Positions 45,952 through 53,321 of a stretch of 53,321 nucleotides of DNA are shown here, in pieces. Position numbers and translations under genes: made by a program. Source of the stretch: Candidatus Dojkabacteria bacterium (lineage in GTDB: Bacteria; Patescibacteriota; Dojkabacteria; SC72; T1SED10-24); contig PWFU01000014.1 in assembly GCA_003554185.1 (NCBI GenBank), forward strand, positions 1 to 53,321, in the 5' to 3' direction. How positions within the stretch are numbered: position 1 is the stretch's first letter; each line of letters opens with the position of its first letter. The notes under the pieces were generated by a model. The model saw nothing but the letters and a program-made list of their open reading frames with translations. It was not told the origin of the DNA and did no database searches.

Positions 45952-47112
45952 ATGGATACAATTTATATGGATCATGCAGCTACAACTGATGTTGATCCTG
46001 ATGTAATAGATGCTATGCTACCTTATTTTAGGCATTATTATGGGAATCCTTCAAGTCTACATTCCTTTGGAGCAAAGGCGGCACAAGACCTAGAAGACTC
46101 TAGATTAAAGGTAGCTAAAGGAATAAATGCAAGGCCTGAAGAAATTATTTTCACTTCAGGAGGAACGGAATCTGATAATCTTGCGATCAAAGGCATAGCA
46201 TATAAGAACAGTAGACAAGGTAAACACATTATCACGTCAAAAATAGAGCATCCTGCTGTATTAAACACTTGTAGATTTTTGGAAAAAAAAGGCTTTGAGG
46301 TTACTTATGTTCCTGTTGATAATTCAGGAATAGTTAACATAGAAGACCTTAAAGATTCAATTAGAACAGATACTATTCTTATATCTATAATGCATGCGAA
46401 TAATGAAATCGGTACATTGCAGCCAATAGATGAAATAAGTAAAATAGCAAAAACAAACGAAGTTTATTTTCATACAGATGCTGTTCAAACAGTTGGAAAA
46501 ATCCCAATTGATATGGAAAAAATTGATGTGGATTTAATGTCTCTCTCTTCCCATAAAATACATGGCCCAAAAGGAGTTGGTGCCCTTTACATAAAGAAAG
46601 GGGTTTCAATTGAACCAATTTTACATGGTGGTGAACATGAACGTGGTATTCGTTCAGGTACTGAGAATATCGCAGGTATAATTGGCTTTGCAAAGGCTTT
46701 TGAGCTAGCTACATCTAACCTTGAAAACAATTCTAAAAAAATGCTTAAATTAAGAAACCATTTGATTGAGAGTGTTAAAAAAAGAATTCCTGAATCCTAC
46801 TTAAACGGGCATCAAACAAAATGTTTACCAAATATAGCAAACTTAAGGTTTAGTTTTATTGAAGGTGAATCTATTGTTCTAATGCTTGATATGAAAGGAA
46901 TAGCGGCTTCTACAGGATCAGCATGTTCATCAAAAAACTTGAAAGCTTCACATGTATTAGAGTCAATTGGGTTACAACCAGAAGTATCTCATGGATCAAT
47001 TCGCTTTTCGCTTGGAAAAGATAATACACTAGAAGAAGTTGATTATGTCGTGGATTCATTGGAGACAATAATAAAAAAATTGAGAGAAATGTCACCAATA
47101 GCAAAAATGTAA
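45952..47112 (+). CDS. iscS: Cysteine desulfurase
   Basis: This PLP enzyme of 386 residues takes sulfur from cysteine for Fe-S cluster assembly. DTIYMDHAATTDVDPDV and YGNPSSLHSFGAKA form the N-terminus. The PLP Lys is in SLSSHKIHGPKGVGALY, and the catalytic Cys loop is STGSACSSKN. The start is at ATG 45952 (MDTIYMDHA). It is 15 bases upstream of iscU. Confidence 0.95.
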   Translation: MDTIYMDHAATTDVDPDVIDAMLPYFRHYYGNPSSLHSFGAKAAQDLEDSRLKVAKGINARPEEIIFTSGGTESDNLAIKGIAYKNSRQGKHIITSKIEHPAVLNTCRFLEKKGFEVTYVPVDNSGIVNIEDLKDSIRTDTILISIMHANNEIGTLQPIDEISKIAKTNEVYFHTDAVQTVGKIPIDMEKIDVDLMSLSSHKIHGPKGVGALYIKKGVSIEPILHGGEHERGIRSGTENIAGIIGFAKAFELATSNLENNSKKMLKLRNHLIESVKKRIPESYLNGHQTKCLPNIANLRFSFIEGESIVLMLDMKGIAASTGSACSSKNLKASHVLESIGLQPEVSHGSIRFSLGKDNTLEEVDYVVDSLETIIKKLREMSPIAKM

Positions 47113-47127
47113 TTTTAGGTGAGATAA

Positions 47128-47499
47128 ATGTATAGTAAGAAAGTAATGGATCATTTTACCACTCCAAGAAATGTAGGTGAGATTGAAGATGCTGATGGAA
47201 TAGGAGAAGTCGGGAATCCTTCATGTGGGGATATGATGACGATTTACATCAAGGTAAATGATGGTATATTAGAAGATGTTAAGTTTAAGACATTCGGCTG
47301 TGGGGCTGCAATTGCAACTTCAAGCATGATTACAGAAATGGCAAAAGGTAAAACTATAGAGGAAGCTAGGAAAATCACACGAGATGATGTAGCAAATGAA
47401 CTTGAAGGACTACCCGCAGTAAAAATGCACTGCTCAAATCTTGCTGCGGATGCACTTAATTCTGCAATAGACGATTATATTAAAAAGAATAAAGATTAA
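47128..47499 (+). CDS. iscU: Iron-sulfur cluster scaffold protein
   Basis: The protein has 123 residues. MYSKKVMDHFTTPRNVGEI is typical for IscU/NifU-N, and the three cluster Cys are in GNPSCGD, FKTFGCGAAI and KMHCSNLAADAL. It holds the nascent 2Fe-2S or 4Fe-4S cluster made with IscS sulfur. AGGTGAG is the Shine-Dalgarno. It forms an operon with iscS and the HTH gene that follows. Confidence 0.95.
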   Translation: MYSKKVMDHFTTPRNVGEIEDADGIGEVGNPSCGDMMTIYIKVNDGILEDVKFKTFGCGAAIATSSMITEMAKGKTIEEARKITRDDVANELEGLPAVKMHCSNLAADALNSAIDDYIKKNKD

Positions 47500-47527
47500 A
47501 CGTGTGCATAAGTAAAGAGGTACTTTT

Positions 47528-47887
47528 ATGAAAACATCTTGTGAGATAATGGTACAAAAGATTTTACCTGCTATAAGAGTTGCATTAACTAGGTCATTGA
47601 TAAATGAATATGGATGTAATCAACAAAAGGCCTCGGAAATATTAGGGCTTTCTAGAGCAGCGGTTTCTCAATATATGAGCGAAAAAAGAGGTGCAGAAGT
47701 AGGCTTTTCTATTGAGACTCAAGAAGAAATAACCAAATTCGCTTCAAAACTAATGGAAGGGATTTCCGAACAAGAAAAAGTCATTGGTATGTGTCATGTA
47801 TGTAAATTTGTGCAAAAATCTGGCTGGCTGTACAAAAAAGGGGTTATTGGTAGAGAAACATGCATGATATGCGGGAATAATGATTGA
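47528..47887 (+). CDS. HTH regulator with C-terminal four-Cys motif, in the iscSU operon
   Basis: The protein has 119 residues. The HTH is NQQKASEILGLSRAAVSQYM (about residues 36-55, XRE/COG2522 type). The C-terminus has CHVC and, 23 residues later, CMIC, enough ligands for zinc or an Fe-S cluster. It starts 28 bases after iscU. By analogy with SufR/IscR it may sense Fe-S or iron status and control iscSU; that is inference from position and Cys only. Confidence 0.8.
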   Translation: MKTSCEIMVQKILPAIRVALTRSLINEYGCNQQKASEILGLSRAAVSQYMSEKRGAEVGFSIETQEEITKFASKLMEGISEQEKVIGMCHVCKFVQKSGWLYKKGVIGRETCMICGNND

Positions 47888-48060
47888 ATAAGTTAGCTAA
47901 ATTATAAACTAATTTTAGTTAAAAACAAAGGGTTTAGTTTTCAGTTGATAACTTTAACATAGGTTTGGTACTCTACTAAATTTTATTTATAATAAATGTT
48001 GCCAGGATTTCCGTAAAGAGGTCAAAGTTTTTTTATACAATTCTGTTATGTTAATAATAT

Positions 48061-48744
48061 ATGGATCAAAATGATAATTTTTCAATTAAAGATATTGAAA
48101 TAAATTGGTTTGGAAACGCATCTTTTCTAATAAGGACTCAAGAAATGAATGTATACATAGATCCTTATATAATTCCTAAAAAAATTAATTTTGAAGATAA
48201 AGCTGACTTAATTCTGATAACACATTCTCATAAGTATCACTGTGAGTATACTGCACTACAAAAGTTGTGGAAGGGCGATACTACAATATTGATGCCTGAA
48301 CCATGTAAAGAATTAGCAATTGGTGATACAAGATTTGTTGAGCCAAATGATTTTCTTGGCGAGGGTCTTGAAGTAAAGGGCTTTGAAATCCAAGTTTTTG
48401 AGGCTTATAACATAAAGAACAATTGTCAATCTAAAGGAACGGGGGTTGGCTATGTTATCAACACGGGGTCATGTAAGCTGTATCATACAGGGGATACTGA
48501 TTCCATACCTGAAATGGAATTTATTTCTGCAGATATTGTTTTGCTTTCAGTTGGTAATGACTCCATAATGGACGTGGCAGAAGTTGTTAAATTAATAGAC
48601 CAAATCAACCCAAAAATAGTTATACCTATGAACTATGACTCTGCAGAAAAAAATGCCGAAATTCTGGAATTAAAAAAATGTATTGAAGAGATGTATCAAA
48701 ATATCAATTTTATTGTTTTGAGTCCAATTATTGGAAAGAACTGA
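48061..48744 (+). CDS. Metallo-beta-lactamase-fold protein (UlaG-like), altered metal motif
   Basis: This 227-residue protein starts INWFGNASFLIRTQEMNVYIDPY, the usual UlaG-like opening. The expected HxHxDH metal motif reads HSHKYH (about residues 59-64), with Tyr in place of the metal-ligand Asp. KLYHTGDTDSIPEM keeps the second His/Asp region, and VIPMNYDSAEKNAE corresponds to the last site with Asn rather than His. It may therefore bind a single metal or be inactive. It is probably cotranscribed with the RNase P gene 18 bases downstream. Confidence 0.78.
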   Translation: MDQNDNFSIKDIEINWFGNASFLIRTQEMNVYIDPYIIPKKINFEDKADLILITHSHKYHCEYTALQKLWKGDTTILMPEPCKELAIGDTRFVEPNDFLGEGLEVKGFEIQVFEAYNIKNNCQSKGTGVGYVINTGSCKLYHTGDTDSIPEMEFISADIVLLSVGNDSIMDVAEVVKLIDQINPKIVIPMNYDSAEKNAEILELKKCIEEMYQNINFIVLSPIIGKN

Positions 48745-48762
48745 AAAACGAGTTGTAAATAT

Positions 48763-49080
48763 ATGGGGAAAAAAAAACTAAAAAAGAAATATTTGATGAA
48801 AGACTTAGCACATCAAAGAATATCCATTCTGTTCAAGCTTGCAGATGCTGAATATCAATCAAATCCACACAGAAGTAATCGATATGTTGAGTTAGCACGT
48901 AAAATAGGGATGAGATATAGAATAAGTATACCACCAGATCTTAGAAAAAGAGCATGTAGGAAATGTAATAGTTACTTAGTACCTGGAAACAATTGCAGGG
49001 TTAGAATCCATAAAAACTATGTATTAATTACTTGTGAAAAGTGTGAAAGGAGAATGAGGTATCCCGCTAATAGTGATTGA
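48763..49080 (+). CDS. rnp4: RNase P protein component 4 (Rpp21 homologue)
   Basis: The protein has 105 residues. The basic N-terminus KKKLKKKYLMKDLAHQRI and helical segment NPHRSNRYVELARKIGMRYRI contact RNase P RNA and Rpp29. The zinc ribbon is CRKC near 67 and CEKC near 93. The tRNA-Ser and SRP RNA genes lie just downstream. Confidence 0.94.
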   Translation: MGKKKLKKKYLMKDLAHQRISILFKLADAEYQSNPHRSNRYVELARKIGMRYRISIPPDLRKRACRKCNSYLVPGNNCRVRIHKNYVLITCEKCERRMRYPANSD

Positions 49081-49103
49081 CAAAAACGCTAATTATGATG
49101 TTT

Positions 49104-49334
49104 TTATCCAACCATAGCAGTTAGTATCTGTGAAATGATATATGCAACTACAATCATCACTATACCACTGACGATATATATTGTGATTGTTCTGATAACT
49201 TCTTCTTTTTCAGCTCCAGGTGAAAGGCCAAATATATCCCCACTACAACCTCCTGATGAACAATTTCTATTATTGTTTTTCCGAGAACTGCCTTGTTCAT
49301 TTTCATCACGATCAATTGTTGTTAGGACTCTCAT
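49104..49334 (-). CDS. Small tail-anchored membrane protein, unknown family
   Basis: This 76-residue protein has an N-terminal half that is polar and rich in Asn, Ser and Cys (NNNRNCSSGGCSGD). Residues about 50-73 form one hydrophobic helix (ITIYIVSGIVMIVVAYIISQIL) at the very C-terminus, as in tail-anchored proteins. I do not recognise a family. It converges on the RNase P gene and lies upstream of nothing else on its strand. The opposite strand is also open, but the minus-strand version has the protein-like composition. Confidence 0.5.
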   Translation of the reverse strand: MRVLTTIDRDENEQGSSRKNNNRNCSSGGCSGDIFGLSPGAEKEEVIRTITIYIVSGIVMIVVAYIISQILTAMVG

Positions 49335-49383
49335 ATCGACAACTGCCTGTTTTTATTCTTGATAAGGTATTGATAGATTTTAG

Positions 49384-49468
49384 CGACGAGAGGGGGATTT
49401 GAACCCCCGAGGTGCAAAGCACCACAGGATTAGCAATCCTGCGCCATACCAAGCTTGGCTATCTCGTC
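49384..49468 (-). tRNA. tRNA-Ser, anticodon GCT
   Basis: On the minus strand the acceptor stem GACGAGA/TCTCGTC, anticodon stem CAGGA/TCCTG around TTGCTAA (anticodon GCT), a long variable arm GGTGCTTTGCACC and T stem GGGGG/CCCCC with TTCAAAT are all present. Discriminator is G and CCA is not encoded. A TATA-like ATATATAA lies at 49513-49520. Confidence 0.96.
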
Positions 49469-49557
49469 ATGTGTGAGGTGGTTTTGGAACTGTTGATTCA
49501 ATTGTAGTGTAGATATATAATCTTTTCTTAAAAGATTCTATTAAGGTTTAATTATTA

Positions 49558-49868
49558 GTGGGCACGCCGCAGGTCGGTTCTCCTTACAGCTATAGGTTAT
49601 CTGGAAACTCGTCTCCACCCCGTTACCCTGCAAGCGACAAGAGTCTGCAGTTGGTCTGCTCCCTTCCGGGCCTTGACCGGTTCCTGCAGTTAAGATATAG
49701 AAACCTGCTTTCCAGCAAGCCCCTATATCCACACTGTCCAAGCAGGACGGAGCTTCTCAGTTGAGATTCCAGGCCTATAGCTGCTTGAAAAACCTTCCAT
49801 TGGCTTCGTCCCCTGCATATCGGCGATTTCAGGTTACAGGTAATGCCGAACTACCCGGACTAGCCCAC
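49558..49868 (-). ncRNA. Signal recognition particle 7S RNA
   Basis: The ends pair as GTGGGC (plus 49863-49868) with GCCCAC (plus 49558-49563), giving an RNA of about 311 bases. The SRP54-binding domain IV is at plus 49653-49678, reading GGCCCGGAAGGGAGCAG on the minus strand with the invariant GGAA loop and asymmetric bulge. A TATA-like TTTTAATATT lies about 25 bases before the 5' end. The RNA targets nascent membrane and secreted proteins. The frames open across it are not genes. Confidence 0.95.
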
Positions 49869-50034
49869 CAACACTAAATATATCTGACAATATTAAAATG
49901 ATTCCCTATGTAGAGTCCATACATATCAAAATTAAATGGTTTATTAGCCAATTTACAACCGTTAGAAATAAATCGCCTAGTTACTAGAGAGAATAGTTTA
50001 ATTATATTGAAATATAATATATATATGATTAGCT

Positions 50035-50274
50035 ATGGACGAATTAATTGGATTTGTAACGGGAAGTAATAACCGACAAAAAGTTCTCAGCATATTAGGA
50101 TCAAAAGGACCCGCAGATGCTGACAGAATTGCTAAAATAACTCATATATTCAAACCCTCCGCAGAAAAACTATTAAATGAACTTATTGAAAAAGAACTTA
50201 TAGAAAAAAAAGGTGAAATGTACCAATTAACAAAGTTAGGAGAAGATATAAACGGAGAAATACATACTCTCTGA
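50035..50274 (+). CDS. Small winged-helix protein
   Basis: This 79-residue single winged-helix domain reads NRQKVLSILGSKGPADADRI, then PSAEKLLNELIEKELIEKKGEMYQLTKLGE, an archaeal transcription-regulator type. There is no ligand or oligomerisation domain. It is preceded by a TATA-like ATATATAT, which would give a leaderless or short-leader transcript. The target is unknown. Confidence 0.7.
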   Translation: MDELIGFVTGSNNRQKVLSILGSKGPADADRIAKITHIFKPSAEKLLNELIEKELIEKKGEMYQLTKLGEDINGEIHTL

Positions 50275-50339
50275 TATATTCCAACTGCCTAAAAGTTAAT
50301 CGGTCTTTATATATTAAGGTATATTCACACAGTATTGAT

Positions 50340-50630
50340 TCAACTATTCACAGTAGCTTTAATACTTGAATGGTGCTTATCTTTTATCCCGTAGAGACTT
50401 TGACGAGCATCTTTAAAGCAGAATTTTTCTAATAGGAAATTCTCATCTTTCAGTCTACTGAGTGCATAACGAACAGTTCTTGGAGGCAATTGACTTTCTG
50501 TAGCAATTTGTTTTGGAGTCAAAAACCCTTTATACTCCAACACCTTGTAAACAAGCTTAGATGAAGGAGGCATGTTTTCGATATTGTTTTTGTAAGTGCC
50601 ACTCAAATCCCTAGATTCTATTTTGCTCAT
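50340..50630 (-). CDS. Winged-helix DNA-binding protein, MarR-like
   Basis: The protein has 96 residues. SSKLVYKVLEYKGFLTPKQIATESQLPPRTVRYALSRL is a clear winged HTH, ending in KFCFKDARQSLYGI. Similar short proteins are common in methanogens. It converges with the preceding winged-helix gene and is divergent from the sensor kinase gene, so it could control either; that is inference. Confidence 0.75.
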   Translation of the reverse strand: MSKIESRDLSGTYKNNIENMPPSSKLVYKVLEYKGFLTPKQIATESQLPPRTVRYALSRLKDENFLLEKFCFKDARQSLYGIKDKHHSSIKATVNS

Positions 50631-50799
50631 AATTGTAACCTCCGATAGTATAGAGATATTAGTCTCACTTTATAGTTAACGGTGTTAACATATATATAAC
50701 TTTTGGCACTCTTTGAGCAAAACTGGAAAACTTAATATTGTAAAAGGTTTAAATCGTCACGAAAGAATTGTACTAAATTCTAATTGAAGTTGATTATCA

Positions 50800-52458
50800 A
50801 TGAGTAGGTTTAGGAAATTTCCAAATGAAGAACTGACCAATATTATAAACAGTAGTCCAGCAATTATATTTTTATGGAAACCTGAAGATGGGTGGCCAGT
50901 AGAATTTGTATCAGATAACATTTTGCAGTTTGGGTATGATGCCAATGAGTTTTTATCTGGAAAGCTTAAGTATTCGGATATCATTCATCCACAAGATTTA
51001 GACCGAGTAAAAGAAGAATTCTCTAAGCCAAAGAAATCTGATTCACAAGGTTTTACTATAGATTATAGATTATTAACCAAATCTAATGAAATAAGATGGG
51101 TACATGAAAGAACAATTGTTAGAAGAGATGCTGATGGGAAAATTACTAATTATGAAGGAGTGGTATTTGATATAACTGAAAGAAAAAATGCAGAAAATGA
51201 ATTAAAATTGAATTATGATCTGCTAAGATCTTTATTAACGTTAAATGACATGACTTATTCTTCACTCCAAGAAATAACAAATTTTGCACGAGAAGAAGCT
51301 GTTAGATTAACTAATAGTAATTTGGGGTACCTTGCATTTACAAATGCTGATGAAACAGTTTTAACTATGCATTCTTGGTCTAAAGCTGCAATGAATGAAT
51401 GTGAAATAAAAGAGAAAAGGTTTGTATATCCATTAAAGACAACCGGGTTATGGGGAGAACCAATTAGACAAAGAAGAACTGTAATAACAAATAATTACTC
51501 TGAACCTAGTTCGTTGAAAAAAGGTTATCCAAGTGGTCATGTTGAACTTAGAAACCACATTGGAGTTCCTATCTTTGACGGTGAGCGGATAGTTGGTGTA
51601 GTTGGAGTTGGAAATAAAGATGGTGGATATAATGACTATGATGGTTTAAAGCTAACATTACTTATAAAAGGAATGTGGAAATTAATTCAAAAGAAACACA
51701 TTGAGGAAGCCCTATACAAATATTCCACTGACTTTTCAAAATCAAACTCAGAACTTAAATCACTTGCTAAAATCAGAACTGATATTAGTGAAAAACAAGA
51801 AAATGATTCGCAATATATAAGCTATAGTCAAAGATTGCAGAATGAAATGATGGATTCAATTGAAGCTGAGTATAATAAAATATTAAACAAAACGTTAATG
51901 AAGTCTGAAAAATTAGGCCGATTGATTGAATCTCTAACATTCTTGAGTAAAGAGCAGGCAGGTAAGTTGCATTATTGCTTTCAGCCAGTTGACGTAAAAG
52001 AAATAATCAACAGTTCTATTATGAACTTAATATTGATCGCGGATGAAAATAATATAAGCATTTTAGATAATATTCCTGAAAATTTACCTCCAATAAAGGC
52101 AGATCGTGATAAATTTAGTAATGTGATGATTAATCTAATTGAAAATTCAATAAAACACACAAATCAAAATGGTGCCGTAAAAATTGTAGCAAGTTCTGAT
52201 AATGAAAATGTTTACATTGATATTATTGACTATGGTAAAGGAATTCCACCTACTATAATTCCTCACTTATTTCAAAGTATCTATCAAGTAGATGATTCTT
52301 TAAGTCGTAGATACGAAGGTATTGAATCTGGGTTGTATATTTGCAAAAAGGTCATTGATTCTCACAATGGAACTATTTGGATTGAAAGTGAAGTCGGAAA
52401 AGGTACAACAGCACACATTTCAATTCCCGTATTTCAAGAAAAGGACAATATTAAATAA
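50800..52458 (+). CDS. PAS-GAF sensor with histidine-kinase ATPase domain, phospho-acceptor His not seen
   Basis: This is a 552-residue cytoplasmic protein. The PAS/PAC domain covers about 10-130 (NSSPAIIFLWKPEDGWPVEF and YEGVVFDITERKNAE). A GAF domain covers about 140-295 (LGYLAFTNADETVLTMHSW, RNHIGVPIFDGERIVGVVGV). The HATPase domain covers about 420-548, with the N box NLIENSIKHT, G1 DYGKGIP and a degenerate G2 (GIESGLYICKK). The helical segment where the H-box should be (about 335-385) has no SHEL-like motif and no His. It lies 24 bases upstream of a FilR1-type regulator, its likely partner. Confidence 0.85.
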   Translation: MSRFRKFPNEELTNIINSSPAIIFLWKPEDGWPVEFVSDNILQFGYDANEFLSGKLKYSDIIHPQDLDRVKEEFSKPKKSDSQGFTIDYRLLTKSNEIRWVHERTIVRRDADGKITNYEGVVFDITERKNAENELKLNYDLLRSLLTLNDMTYSSLQEITNFAREEAVRLTNSNLGYLAFTNADETVLTMHSWSKAAMNECEIKEKRFVYPLKTTGLWGEPIRQRRTVITNNYSEPSSLKKGYPSGHVELRNHIGVPIFDGERIVGVVGVGNKDGGYNDYDGLKLTLLIKGMWKLIQKKHIEEALYKYSTDFSKSNSELKSLAKIRTDISEKQENDSQYISYSQRLQNEMMDSIEAEYNKILNKTLMKSEKLGRLIESLTFLSKEQAGKLHYCFQPVDVKEIINSSIMNLILIADENNISILDNIPENLPPIKADRDKFSNVMINLIENSIKHTNQNGAVKIVASSDNENVYIDIIDYGKGIPPTIIPHLFQSIYQVDDSLSRRYEGIESGLYICKKVIDSHNGTIWIESEVGKGTTAHISIPVFQEKDNIK

Positions 52459-52494
52459 CTTGTAAGTAATCTTTTATTTTAATTGAGTGAAATC

Positions 52495-53289
52495 ATGAAA
52501 GCTGAACTATTAGGAACACTTTTTTTATCTGAAAAAAGAAAGAATCTTTTGCTACTGTTAAATGAAGAAAGAAAAAAAATTGAGCAAATAAAATTCACTC
52601 TTAATGTAAATACTAGTTCTATTATGACCCAAATAAATATACTTATGAGCCAGGGTCTAATAATTTATTCAGATGGGTACTATGAGCTTTCATGCATGGG
52701 TAAGATAATTGTTTCTAAAATGAAGCCTTTGATTAAAACACTGGACTTTTATGAAGATAACAAAGATTACTGGGAAAACCACAAACTTCATGCGCTGCCA
52801 AAACAATTATTAAAGCGGATAGAAGAACTTGGTCAGTGTGAACTTATTGAACCTGATTTAGATAGGATGTATGATTTACCTAAAAAATTTGAAGATAATT
52901 TATGTAGCTCAAACAGAATAATGGAAATATCTTCTTACTTTAGTCCAGCTTATACGGGATTATACAAAAAGCTTGTAGAAAAAGACGTCAAGATATCTTT
53001 AATTTTAACAGCTTCTGTATTTGAAAGAATGAAAAAAGAATATGAAAACGATCTCATTTTTTATCTAGAATCAGGAGATGTAGACATATTTGTATGTGAA
53101 GAGGAAATATCACTAGCATCAGCTGTTATAACAGATACTTTTTTGGGATTATCTCTTTTTTATAATACAGGCATTTACCATAATCATGTAATGATGACCT
53201 TTGAGAATAATGCAATTGAATGGGGTAATGACTTATATTCTTATTATCTAGCTTTGTCAAAAAAAATCAGTCTCGATAAATCTTATTAA
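52495..53289 (+). CDS. FilR1-type (DUF1724) methanogen transcriptional regulator
   Basis: This protein of 264 residues has an N-terminal winged helix (LSEKRKNLLLLLNEERKKIE, SIMTQINILMSQGLI). The C-terminal domain from about 130 matches the FilR1/DUF1724 type found in methanogens (LCSSNRIMEISSYFSPAY, VKISLILTASVFERM, ITDTFLGLSLFYNTG). FilR1 works with the FilI kinase in Methanothrix, so pairing with the upstream sensor is plausible. The ATG at 52495 is preferred over TTG 52483, since GAGTGA lies between them. Confidence 0.82.
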   Translation: MKAELLGTLFLSEKRKNLLLLLNEERKKIEQIKFTLNVNTSSIMTQINILMSQGLIIYSDGYYELSCMGKIIVSKMKPLIKTLDFYEDNKDYWENHKLHALPKQLLKRIEELGQCELIEPDLDRMYDLPKKFEDNLCSSNRIMEISSYFSPAYTGLYKKLVEKDVKISLILTASVFERMKKEYENDLIFYLESGDVDIFVCEEEISLASAVITDTFLGLSLFYNTGIYHNHVMMTFENNAIEWGNDLYSYYLALSKKISLDKSY

Positions 53290-53321
53290 ATTTTTTCGAT
53301 AAGACGTTGTTTCTTTATTAA

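Noticed and set aside
49135-49402. Plus-strand frames opposite the small membrane protein
   Set aside because: One runs into tRNA-Ser and neither has a ribosome site; the minus-strand reading has a clear C-terminal helix.
49541-49764. Open frames on both strands within 49541-49764
   Set aside because: They lie inside the SRP RNA, whose terminal helix and GGAA domain are unmistakable.

Overview
The window is AT-rich archaeal DNA and almost certainly comes from a methanogen of the Methanosarcinales. The evidence is a methanopterin-pathway gene (beta-RFAP synthase), Nop5/fibrillarin, XPD-type helicase, FEN-1, a 7S SRP RNA with the GGAAG apical loop, RNase P component 4, intron-free tRNAs without an encoded CCA, DUF2180 and FilR1-type (DUF1724) proteins, AfpA and Isf flavoproteins, and an HAE3/MMPL exporter followed by COG1361 proteins. 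A low-GC, Methanococcoides/Methanolobus/Methanohalobium-like Methanosarcinaceae genome is my inference; I cannot name the genus. TTG starts look common (four genes have a good Shine-Dalgarno placed only for a TTG).

Layout. 1-7100: edge of an aldehyde dehydrogenase, a ribose-1,5-bisphosphate isomerase gene broken by one in-frame TGA, a minus-strand asd / exported OB-fold protein / pyrH operon, an Fe-S XPD-family helicase and a small Hsp20. 7190-11710: beta-RFAP synthase, nop5-fibrillarin, ribK-ribB, tRNA-Pro(GGG). 11990-20020: MMPL/RND exporter without a standard start codon, two COG1361 surface proteins, a decayed transposase, and a sodium:solute symporter overlapping a lipoprotein. 20120-23460: a same-strand redox/oxidative-stress cluster: a 37-residue desulforedoxin, two DUF2180 zinc proteins, an AhpD-like CxxC protein, a decayed gene, an iron-sulfur flavoprotein, a flavin reductase and AfpA. 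23480-33390: DUF429, inositol-phosphate synthase, a rubrerythrin-like protein, FEN-1, gpmI, purH and a PUA/PP-loop/ferredoxin fusion. 33530-37525: a regulator plus the first mevalonate steps (HMG-CoA synthase, thiolase, DUF35) and a CYTH protein. 37584-45450: metG, sppA, a class II aldolase-like protein, TRAM protein, purL, DUF192. 45519-49080: aIF1/SUI1, iscS-iscU with a Cys-rich HTH regulator, a metallo-beta-lactamase-fold protein and RNase P component 4. 49104-49870: small membrane protein, tRNA-Ser(GCT) and SRP RNA. 50035-53289: two small winged-helix proteins, a PAS-GAF histidine-kinase-like sensor lacking the phospho-acceptor His, and a FilR1-type regulator.

Most of the window is ordinary core metabolism and information processing. 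The points worth a second look are: three apparent lesions (TGA in R15P isomerase, no start codon in the MMPL gene, a multiply disrupted gene inside the redox cluster); short perfect inverted repeats sitting on or beside TATA boxes of the helicase, mevalonate-regulator and iscS genes; the redox cluster itself; the iscSU-linked four-Cys HTH protein; and the His-less sensor kinase. I see no CRISPR array, prophage or obvious defence island.
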